Below are positions 35,619 to 45,500 of a stretch of DNA of 64,000 nucleotides, in pieces; the first letter of the stretch is position 1, and each line of letters begins with the position of its first letter. The translations under genes were made by a program, and so were the position numbers. Origin of the DNA: Loxodes magnus (taxonomy: Eukaryota > Ciliophora > Karyorelictea > Loxodida > Loxodidae); NCBI GenBank assembly GCA_946699065.1, contig CAMPDV010000680.1, positions 124,001-188,000 of the forward strand. The letters are read 5' to 3'. Below the pieces are notes generated by a model. The model did not search any database. It was given only the letters and a program-made list of their open reading frames with translations, and had not been told where the DNA came from.

Positions 35619-36499
35619 TCTATTTTATTATTCTGTTTTATTAATAATCCTAAAAAATTTATTTTCATAGCATAAACTCGTTTATCTGATCATATTATAT
35701 GCTTTAAGTTTTCTATTCTATTTAATATTGCAAACTAATTTAAGCTACGAAGAAGATATGAGGTAAATAAAAAAGCATAATGCTGAAGATTTTATTTATT
35801 TAAAGATAGCTGCAACTGAAGAAAAAATAGTTAAACAGTCAATAAAATTTGGGATATTAAATGCTATCAAATAGATATAAAGAAGCTGAAATTAAGTAAG
35901 CCTTTAAGCATATCTTTAAGCATGTTTTGATCTTGAATGCAAAATTGAAAAGCTAGAGGAAATAATAGCTCCATGAGAATATTAGATTTAAAATTTAAAA
36001 GAGCAAACATTGCAAATAACGGTGCTTTTTTATAAATATAGCAAAGATTTTTTCTTAGTTTAAAAATAAGAAAACTAATGGGTTTGAAAAAAGGATATAG
36101 GGTTTTTAAATAAAGAAAGAAATATAATAAATTAATTAATTAATTTTATGTCATCGAGGCATAGAAGTTTCCAAATGGGATCTTCCTGTACATTTTAAAT
36201 GCTTAAATCTTGATCAAATAGTCATATTTTCTGAAATCTATACCAGACTAGTAAATCAAAAATACATCACTTTTTCATGCCTTTTCATCTTCGTCTTGAA
36301 TCTGCTGTCTTGTTGATAATACAGAAAGACAGAGATACTAACTGGTGCCAAGAGCCTTGGAATAAGAATCCACCTTCTTTGAATCTTCATTCAAGCAAGA
36401 ATCCTCAAATAAGTTAGGCATCTCACTTTAGAGTCCTTCCATCATTATACTTAGTAGTTCCAGATTGAAAGTCCTAATCTAAATTGTGAGTTTGGAAAT
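35619..36499. other. No gene resolved
   Basis: AT-rich. From about 36170 a forward frame may be the upstream part of the gene-like segment at 36500, but I could not align it to the related locus at 61.2-61.9 kb beyond its 3' third. Confidence 0.35.
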
Positions 36500-36790
36500 A
36501 TCTAATAAAATTTCAAAATGAATAACCAGTAAATTCCAGCTACTAATGATGTTAAGCCAAAAATAAAAATTTAAGAGAACTATTTATGCAAGACAGTTTC
36601 AAGAGAAACTACTTGGATAAGAAAGACAAGATTAATCATAAAAGAGTAAAAATGACCATAAGCATAATTAAGTTTTTAAATCCAAATTAAATACAACAAC
36701 TAGCTTTATTTACTCGTTCTATAACTAAAACAGAAGAAACTAATAAAAATATAAAATAAAGATAATATTAATAATGATGAATTATAGTGA
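36500..36790 (+). pseudogene. Paralogous 3' gene segment related to 61170-61440
   Basis: The nucleotide sequence is clearly related, with indels, to the reverse complement of about 61180-61440. Shared blocks include AATCCAAATTAAATACAACA and TTCTATAACTAAAA, and the encoded segments share LNPNQIQQL and SIT-K-EE. Several single-base length differences shift frame between the copies. It ends at adjacent TGA TGA. It converges with the gene at 36856-37434. It is either a paralogous gene with introns or a decayed duplicate; the frameshifts favour decay. Confidence 0.45.
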
Positions 36791-36855
36791 TTCCACCTAT
36801 CAATAAGGTCCATCACTGATATAAAGCTTAAAGTTGAATTAAATATTTTTCATTT

Positions 36856-37434
36856 TCAGGTTTCTTCTGGGTCTTCTTCTTTGAATTCATATCTTCCAGT
36901 ATTCCGCAAATCCTTTTTAATAAAAGATATCTTGCTTTAATCGAAATCGATTCCAAGTATATTCAAATGTCTTCTTTATTAAGCAAATGCGATACCTTCA
37001 AGATTTCATTCCATATGTACATTTTTTTCTGTGTAGTAAACTTTCTGGAGTGCAGTTTAGATTACTTATGGATCTCCATAACTTAAAGCTTTCAAGTTTT
37101 TTATTTTTATCAGAATTTTCAGCAATATCTCAAAATGTGGCCATATTTCCTGCAATACCATCACTATTTTCTATTCTTTATTATCAGAATTTTTGCTGGG
37201 TGAAAATTAAGTTCCACATCTATGGAATCATTTTTTGTTGTATTTCCTAAAAAAGCTTTATGTCATTTCGCTAATTGATTGAATTTGAATTCTATTTACT
37301 CAATTCTCAGAATAACTACAGAATTTCCATTTTTTAATATCTAAGTACTATACACTAGGTAAGCGATTTTTCCTTCTAGCTCTTATACATTTTTTAAAAG
37401 CTTAAAAATCTCTATTACATGCCTTTGAGTTCAT
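36856..37434 (-). CDS. Unknown protein of 192 residues
   Basis: ATG 37434-37432 (MNSKACNRDFQAFKKCIRAR) to TGA 36858-36856, with a second in-frame TGA two codons later. The N-terminal third is basic and Cys-containing. The C-terminal half is helical and ends in an acidic tail (GRYEFKEEDPEET). Three internal TGAs read as Trp (SENWVN, KKWFH, HMEWN). Other frames across the 3' half also look plausible, so the model rests on a clean start, single frame and clustered TGA end. No family recognised. Confidence 0.45.
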
Positions 37435-37579
37435 AGAGTAAGTTTTGTTAATCATAATTTGATTGGGATGGATCCAGTTAATAGTAGACTTTTAGCAATA
37501 AATTACTAGCTCTTCTAGTATATATCACTGTAATTATAGCATAAAAGCATAATTATATGATATAAGGTATATTTAAGCT

Positions 37580-38068
37580 TTTTATTATAATATGCTATAA
37601 AATGTCTAGAGACTCTTCTAAGTGTCAAGATGTTATAGAATATTAAAGCGATGTGAGAGAATAGAGTTAGGATAAGATTAAAGATATATAGTTTCACTCT
37701 CATGTTGCTTAATAATCATAGTAATAATAGATTAGTGATATAGACAAATACACCTAAGGTTTTAAAGCCTTTGGCTAGTAAGCTAAGCTTCAATATTCCC
37801 CTAAAGAAAATTGCAAATTTTTTGACTTATCAAAAAAGGAAGTTTCAAAACAAGAAATATCTCAATTAAGTCTATAAAAACTAAATTAAAATTAGATCGA
37901 TCTCTTCACATATTGTTGCAATAATAAGTAGTTAGTAGATTAAAAGCTGAAATGAGAATGCTAAGTAACATACCAACAAAAGGAATTAAACTAATCTATA
38001 TAAGCTTTATGTATTTTCTGAAATGCAAAGCAAGCATAAGAAGAAATCAACTTTAAACTTTTAAATTC
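37580..38068 (+). pseudogene. Truncated copy of the 5' end of the 57-61 kb gene
   Basis: Bases 37602-38068 match the first about 160 codons of the gene starting at 61014, in opposite orientation, and similarity begins just before the ATG. The copy reads MSRDSSK...QDVIEYQSDV where the full gene reads MSLDSSKSKSKDQDVIEYQ. Many differences are silent under the recoded table, including Gln TAA versus CAA. The match stops abruptly at about 38068 where the inverted-repeat arm begins. The copy therefore lacks over 85% of the gene. Confidence 0.8.
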
Positions 38069-39077
38069 ATTTAATGAGCATTGGGTTATATGAACTCTAT
38101 AACTAAAACTCTAGAAACTTCATGTTAACGCAAACAGAATATTGAAATTAAAGAATTAAGTGATTCTTATAAATATCAAGCTAAATTTAAAATAATCCAA
38201 GTAATATTATTACTAATTAAAATAGTCATCAAGAAGAAATTAAAACCTAAAACTATTCAAATCAGACATAATAATCCTATTAGTCAAATAATAGTTCATT
38301 TGGTTAATAAATATAGTCTTAGATTTAGTTAGAATTAAAAATAAGGAGTAGATAAAAGATGAGAAATTATAACAAAAAAGTTGAGAAATAAGCAGATTAA
38401 AATAAGCATAAGATTCAAAAAGTATCTATCGAAAAATCTATTAACTAAAGACAATTGCGGAGACTCTTGAAGAATCCGAATAATAGAATGAAGTATGGAA
38501 CTTTTAACAATCTGATTAGAAATTAGAGAAATCTTAATAAGAAATTGAACTTTTAGATGAAAAGAAATGTGAAGACCGAATAAATAAAAATAGAAGTTTG
38601 GACAAAGAGGAGTAATGATAGAAGTAGTATGAAATACGATAAATCTTATTAATAATTTTTATAATATATTTAAATAAAAAATACTTTATTAGATAAATAA
38701 ATAATAAATAAATTGGATTATAGAGCTCGTAACTCTCTCGATTGGTGCACAGCTCTTTGAATTAATTTTATTTAATGTCGAAAAATAAAATTTTATGGGT
38801 CTTTCTATCCTTTTTATCTTCCTGCAGTACGTCCCTGTAATTTATCCTTCCAAAGCATAGGATGCAATATGCGATTACGGGTACATCTTTTCCCCAACCT
38901 ATGATAAAGAAGGTTTTTCTCCTAGCATTCAAAGTTCTCCAGCTTGTCAAATCTTCCTTCTAAGAGTTTCTTGTTATTGGTTTCTCTTTCTCCGATTTAT
39001 CCTCCGTCCGCGCTCATTTTTTGTCGCCTTGCTGGCCCTCCAAGCAGCATCCGAAAGAAAGGGCTTTCCACCCTATT
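38069..39077. repeat. Left arm of a ~1 kb inverted repeat
   Basis: About 1009 bp whose reverse complement lies at 41323-42330 with high identity and a few substitutions and one-base indels. The outer edge reads ATTTAATGAGCATTGG and the inner part is repeat unit copy II. The outer 600 bp read acidic coiled-coil-like (TLEESEQQNEVWNFQQSD) in one frame, so the arm may carry part of a gene. One indel (AACTTTT against AATTTT) shifts that frame in the other arm. Confidence 0.88.
38706..39072 (-). repeat. Dispersed repeat unit, copy II
   Basis: Minus-strand copy forming the inner end of the left arm. It is nearly identical to copy III, and both keep all stems of the structured motif (CATAGG/CCTATG, GGG/CCC, GCA/TGC). 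Confidence 0.85.
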
Positions 39078-39718
39078 CAAATTCTTAATATACAGTAAAA
39101 TTAATTAATTAATGTGGCTCCGCCATTATTAAGTTCTCTACAATTAAGAAGAAAAACCAAATTTTACTATAATAATAATCTAGAAATTTTACTAGTTTCG
39201 CCTTGTCTTTTTTATATTCTCATATTTCTTCTATCTCCTATTCCAATATGACTAGTACTTGTTAATTTGAGGTTTAATGATCAATTTCTGCTAATAAATC
39301 TTCTTGGATAGTTGAATATTTATTACTAACTATTTTAACCTTTTTTTTATCTTCCATGCTTCGATTTCATCTGTGAACCTTTTTTTACCTTTCATAGATA
39401 ATAAAATGACATCTAAGAAAAAATTAACTTAAAATTAATCTTCTAACTAACAGTAAGATACCTTGATTGAGGTTTATTAACTTCAATTAGAAATAAAAAA
39501 ACTATAAGAATCAGTTCAACATTTAATTACGCAAATTAACAGATTAGACTTAAAAATTAACTAGCTTTAAAATTATTTTAAATACTAAATACAGAATTGA
39601 GCATAAAAGCTTTGATACATCTACTTAATCAGGAATCTAAACCTCAATAAAAACGATACAAGATTAGAATAAGGAAATAATATTAAGTTAGAGACAAGAA
39701 ATTCCTAAGATCGACAAA
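39078..39718. other. Element interior, 5' part
   Basis: AT-rich. From about 39600 the frame of the zinc-knuckle gene is already coherent (SIKTIQDQNKEIILSQRQEI), so that gene may start upstream of the ATG given below. Confidence 0.4.
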
Positions 39719-40054
39719 ATGGAAATAGAAGAAGAGCAGGTAATCAAGATGGAGCCGGCTAGAAAGATAAAGAAGAAATGTTACTTTTGTAAAAGCCAGA
39801 ATCATCTGTACAGAAGATGTAAGAAATTCTAGAAATTCAAGAAAGAATACTGAATTAAAGAAGAAAAGGAAAGGAAGAAACTGCATTGCAATAAAGACGG
39901 ACAAATATACAAGAAAAAATAAAAACAATCAAGAACTTCAAGAATAGAGAAGATGAGAATTGGGACAAGAGAGAATCAAGAAGAAAAACCACCAAGATTA
40001 AAAAACTTTTATTTTATGCGGCGGGTTAAAGCTACTGCAGAACATTTAAATTGA
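39719..40054 (+). CDS. Gag-like CCHC zinc-knuckle protein 1
   Basis: ATG 39719 (MEIEEEQVIKMEPARKIKKK) to TGA 40052-40054, 111 residues. Residues about 22-35 form CYFCKSQNHLYRRC, which is C-x2-C-x4-H-x4-C, the retroviral or retrotransposon Gag zinc knuckle that binds nucleic acid. The rest is very basic, and an upstream in-frame stretch may extend the N-terminus. One TGA reads as Trp (KEYWIKE). It lies inside the inverted repeat. No reverse transcriptase or protease motif is visible, so the element looks non-autonomous, or the protein is a domesticated or truncated Gag. Confidence 0.65.
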
Positions 40055-40152
40055 ATCATGAATCTAAAAGAACAAAAGAAAAAATATTAAAAGTTCGAAA
40101 TCTCATTTAAATAATTTCCAAACGAGTTACGAGCAAAGCAATTTTTGATCCA

Positions 40153-40326
40153 ATGGAGATTGAACAATCAAATTTAAATATTTATTAAACATTAAAAAAT
40201 TAAATAATTAAGTAAGTAATAAAAAGAAGACCAATTATGTGCTGATTCTGTAGAAGGTTAATACACAAAAAATAAAATTGCTGGAAATACAAATAATTTC
40301 ATAGTTGTGAAAATAAAAATTTCTGA
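40153..40326 (+). CDS. Gag-like CCHC zinc-knuckle protein 2
   Basis: ATG 40153 to TGA 40324-40326, 57 residues. It contains CWFCRRLIHKKQNC, again C-x2-C-x4-H-x4-C, with the Trp encoded by TGA. Both this and the preceding gene open MEIE and reach the knuckle after a basic stretch, so they look like diverged tandem paralogues about 100 bases apart. The protein is short and may be a fragment. 40327-40593 shows no gene. Confidence 0.5.
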
Positions 40327-40593
40327 TAAAACCTAACCAAGAGTGTATTTGAAGATGATCTACATAGAAAAAAATGATTGGAGAAACTATTTATTTAAAA
40401 AAATAGTAGATACCAAAATGAAGAATGAAGTAAATGTTTGGAAAGGATTGAGAAAGGAACAAAATACCAATAGTGAAGAAAGACCAGATTAGCAGGCATA
40501 TATTTTTCACAAAAATTAGAACCTTGAGAAAAAATGGATGATTTCAATGAATAATAGAATTGATTTTTGAGATTTATTATATATAAATTTAAT

Positions 40594-40888
40594 TTAAATA
40601 GGGTGGTCCTTACCTTTCAAGGTCACGAGAAGAATTCCTCAGAGATGAATTGACTGTGAAGCAACCTTTTCTAAATGTTGGAACTGATTAACCTCTTCAT
40701 CATGGGTTGGAAATCAACCTGTAATCGCCTGTTGACATCCTGTGCTTTGGAGATTTCGAACCGCAACCTTGCGCATAAGAAGAAGAGAGAATGCTATGGG
40801 AATATTGGAGATTAATGAGACTTATAAATTAACTTTTTTAAAGAGATGCGCCCTGATGTAGGGCTACGCACTCTATAATAACATTCTT
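40594..40888 (+). repeat. Dispersed repeat unit, diverged copy IV
   Basis: It starts AATAGGGTGGTCCTTACC and ends CACTCTATAATAACATT, the same edges as copies I-III, but its internal sequence is largely different. The motif region keeps CATGGG/CCTGTG pairing (two wobbles), AATCG and GCTTTGG. It ends in its own hairpin (GCGCCCT GATG TAGGGCTACGC). This suggests an older subfamily, nested between the arms. Confidence 0.7.
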
Positions 40889-41322
40889 TTTTTATAAATT
40901 AATTTGTGACAAGCCAAATAAAAGTGATTTCACATTAATAAACTATTTTTATTTTTATTATCCTTACACTTATAAATTGATGAATAATATATAACAATTT
41001 AATATTTAAATATAAAAAAGAGAGCTTTAAAAAATAATCTTACTTATCTTAGTCTAATATTTCAAACTCTATATATTTATATAAAATCTATATTAAGCTT
41101 ATCTAAAATAATTTCGTATATTAATACTATATATTAAAATATATTAGCTCTTGGACTAATATAATAGGTATGTAATTTTAAGTGATATTTTAAAATAGTT
41201 TATCATAAATTAATTGTAAAATTTGCAAGTCTTATTATCATACTTAAAATTCTTATTTTTATTTCTGTTTTTATACTGCAATAAAACTAATAAATAAATT
41301 CATTCTTTATTATATATTTTAA
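40889..41322. other. Element interior, AT-rich spacer
   Basis: Very AT-rich with no coding evidence. Confidence 0.4.
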
Positions 41323-42330
41323 ATAGGAGCAAAGCCCTTTCTTTCGGATGCTGCTTGGAGGGCCAGTAAGGCGATAAAAAATGAGCGCGGACGGAGGATA
41401 AATCGGAGAAAGAGAAACCAATAACAAGAAACTCTTAGAAGGAAGATTTGACAAGCTGGAGAACTTTGAATGCTAGGAGAAAAACCTTCTTTATCATAGG
41501 TTGGGGAAAAGATGTACCCGTAATCGCATATTGCATCCTATGCTTTGGAAGGATAAATTACAGGGATCGCACTGCAGGAAGATAAAAAGGATAGAGAGAC
41601 CCATAAAATTTTATTTTTCGACATTAAATAAAATTAATTCAAAGAACTGTGCACCAATCAAGAGAGTTACGAGCTCTATAATCCAATTTATTTATTATTT
41701 ATTTATCTAATAAAGTATTTTTTATTTAAATATATTATAAAAATTATTAATAAGATTTATCGTATTTCATACTACTTCTATCATTACTCCTCTTTGTCCA
41801 AACTTCTATTTTTATTTATTCGGTCTTCACATTTCTTTTCATCTAAAAATTCAATTTCTTATTAAGATTTCTCTAATTTCTAATCAGATTGTTAAAATTC
41901 CATACTTCATTCTATTATTCGGATTCTTCAAGAGTCTCCGTAATTGTCTTTAGTTAATAGATTTTTTGATAGATACTTTTTGAATCTTATGCTTATTTTA
42001 ATCTGCTTATTTCTCAACTTTTTTGTTATAATTTCTCATCTTTTATCTACTGCTTATTTTTAATTCTAACTAAATCTAAGACTGTATTTATTAACCAAAT
42101 GAACTATTATTTGATTAATAGGGTTATTATGTCTGATTTGAATAGTTTTAGGTTTTAATTTCTTCTTGATGACTATTTTAATTAGTAATAATATTACTTG
42201 GATTATTTTAAATTTAGCTTGATATTTATAAGAATCACTTAATTCTTTAATTTCAATATTCTGTTTGCGTTAATATGAAGTTTCTAGAGTTTTAGTTATA
42301 GAGTTCATATAAGCCAATGCTGATTAAATA
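41323..42330. repeat. Right arm of the ~1 kb inverted repeat
   Basis: Reverse complement of 38069-39077. The inner end is repeat unit copy III and the outer edge (CCAATGCTGATTAAAT) lies about 180 bases beyond the likely stop of the neighbouring minus-strand giant gene. The outer part holds the one-base indel relative to the left arm. Confidence 0.88.
41325..41690 (+). repeat. Dispersed repeat unit, copy III
   Basis: About 365 bp starting AATAGGAGCAAAGCCCTTTC and ending CTCTATAATCCAATTT. All motif stems are intact. It differs from copy II mainly at the 5' edge (GGAGC in place of GGGTGG). Confidence 0.85.
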
Positions 42331-42507
42331 TGATAAGTCCATTTATTTTAAGATAGTTATATCTTCTTTCTACTTAAAATGAAGGGTTAGTTTTTTGGTA
42401 TGCTTATTTTCTTAGTTTAGGTTATAAAATTAAACTTCTTCTTTATCATTGAAGATCTTTATCCTTTTTCTTCTTAATATTGAGGAAATCTTATTTTAGC
42501 ATTTCCT

Positions 42508-45500
42508 TCATTTACTCTATTAGTCTCTAAGATAATTTCCTTCTTACTTTTCCCATTAATTAATAGTTTCCATTAAATCTAACTTTTATTAAAAGCAGAT
42601 AAAGCAAAAGCATGTTTTGAGATATTTTCTATAGTATTGACTTCCAAAGAGAAGTATAAAGTAGTATATCCAGACAAGAATGAAGTATACATTAGCAGCA
42701 ACTAGTAGTATAAAAGAAGCGATATCAATAATTAAGTATCTTTATCCAGAATCAAAATAGATACCTATATATAGTGTAAATGCTGATACATATAAGTAAA
42801 TAGCTTCTAGTTTATTAAGCTCTTCTTTTATATAAGCATTATTTTACCTCTACAGATAAATAAACACCAGCAGTACAAGAATTAAGCATCAGAACTAGAA
42901 AATTATAGTATTCTTCTATAGAAAAATAAAAATAAAGGAAATTTAAAATTTCTAGTAAATTTTGAATATTTCTCAGTAGTAGAAATTCTCTTTGTACCCT
43001 ATTGTTAGAAACCCAAACTAAGACTTTATTTAGTAGGATTTTATTATTTTTCTCTTCCTATATAAGTAAATAAAAACGTTAAAAGGAACAAAAAACGCAT
43101 ACAGAAGTAGTGAAGGTAAACCAAATATTAAGACAAACTTTATATGCCTTCCCTTTCAACATTATATATCAGTATAAGAGTTTAGAACGTAATAGTCATC
43201 TTCTATCTTATAGCAACTAAAAACACTAAAAATAGTAGAGGTTAAATTAGTACAAATTTGGAAGTAGGAAACACTCATTATAGTTATAAAGATAGAATTA
43301 TTAAACTTTTTATATTTTATGCAAGAGTATACACTCACTAATACAAGGGATATTACTAAAATTATTAAAGGTAACATCAAAATGCTCAATACTTTGCTAT
43401 AATAAAACTCTTCTCCTTCTTAAAATAAACAATCTATTTTCAATATATTAGAAGTCTATGCCGTTATTCTTTAATTTGCTTCAAAGTAGCTTTTAAGTAC
43501 ATTTGATCAATTGAACTAAAACTTCTAAATTAAAGAAGAAAATTAGAAATAGTTAGTTAGTACTTTTAAATGGACCCCATAGTAAGACTCTTACTTTTCT
43601 GCTGATTTAAGAGTTTGAACTACTAAGTATATAACGAAAATGATGAATATTGTTATAGTAAAAGTACCAAGTAAGATAGATCATCTTTTACTTAAACATT
43701 TTTGACACTCATTTATATCATTTTTTGTCCAATCTTTCTCGCAAACGTCACACATAACACCTTTATAACCTTTAGTACATTCTCCTTTTCAATTAATTCC
43801 TTTCTTAAGATCTTCTCTATTTTACTAATCAGTAGTTTATAAATAAATATCCACAAAACTATCATTTACAGTAGTTCCTTTACATGCTTTGCTATTAGGA
43901 CATTCATGAATATTATCTGCTTCAAAACTTTTTCTTCAAAATCCTTTTTTAGGTCCAATCAAATCACTTCCATAACATGTCGAACCAGCAATACACTCTT
44001 TGCATTTAAAATCACTTTAGTTAAAGGAATATTATCCATAAAGACAATTATAGCATGAATTACCCTCTATAAGTATTTATCCTTATAAGCATTTCTAAAT
44101 GTATACTTCCATATTAAATTTATTGATAAACTTTAAGTTAAAAGGTAAAGTATCAATATCAATGGCATTGCTTTCTATATATAAGCTAATATTCTGCCTT
44201 TATTATTATATCCTTGAAATCAAACACACCAAGTTCAGCTTATACTCTAGTTTTTCCTGATAACTCTGAATCACTGTTATTGGAATAAATAGATGCTTAA
44301 GAGATGTTATCAGTTCTAACTAGCTAACCTTAAATATCTTTTATATAAAATAAATGCTCAGTTATAGGAAAGCCAGGTAACTATGAATCTAGTTATCTTT
44401 ATATTTTGTTGTTTGCACAATGATCTAAAATATCTATCGTATTAGTATTACTAAGAGTATATGCAAATGAAGCAAAATGATTTCCATAGAAAGCTTAATT
44501 ATTTTTGAAATAGAGGCAAATTTCTTAACTTTCTATATCAGGAATGAAAGTAGGTATAGTTCCTTAAAATGAAATAGCTCCTCCTTCACTATTGATACTT
44601 TAAATAGAGTTATTAATAAAGAAATTCCTTTCTATTCTATAGTCACAAATTTATTTATTATCACATATCAATCTTAAAGCTCCTCCTTTTAGAGTAGATT
44701 ACTCTCCTCTTTCAATTTTATTATTTACAAAGTTATTATATAAAAAGGTGATATTAGCATTATAGCAGTATCCTACACCTCCTTATTATAAAGCTGTAAC
44801 ATTCTCAAAATGATTATATTAGATTAAATATTTATAAAATACTTCATCATTTACTATTGTAAAGCAAGAACCTATTTAGGATATTTGATTATCACAAGTA
44901 CAGTTAAACATATCCAATTATGAGTTTTATGAATAAACAGCTGAACCAGGAAAATTTTTGCTTTGTCCATTTCTAAATATAGTAAGAGTTAAAGTTAATG
45001 CACTATTTTATTAAATAGCTATTGCTGTACTATAATAGTTAGTCAAAGTACATTATTCCATTGTCATATTTGACTATATCATAAAAACAACTGAGCCTCC
45101 TTATTATTAAGATATTATATTGTTAAAAATAGAATTTTAGATACTTAAGTTGGATTACTAAGCATAAATAGTACCATCATTTAAATTGACTATTATATTA
45201 CTGAAACTGGTATTACTTATTACAGCTTCTGATTGAAACACATATAAAGCTCCTCCTTTCTTTCCTTTTTCATTTCGAAACTTAGAATTTAAAATTTATA
45301 TTTTAGATTAATATTCACTATATATAAAAACTCCTTTTTGTGACTCTTGATCATTAAAAATAGAATCACTTATGAGAATTTCAGAGTTATGAATGAAAAT
45401 TCCAGGTGTTAAATCATCTGCAGAGTTGCTGGCAAATGATATTTGGTAAATGCTTAAGAGACTCTAGTACACATAAATAGAAGCTTTCCCTTTATTTTTA

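Noticed and set aside
38069-42330. LTR retrotransposon
   Set aside because: The repeats are inverted rather than direct, and there is no reverse transcriptase, integrase, primer-binding site or polypurine tract that I can find.
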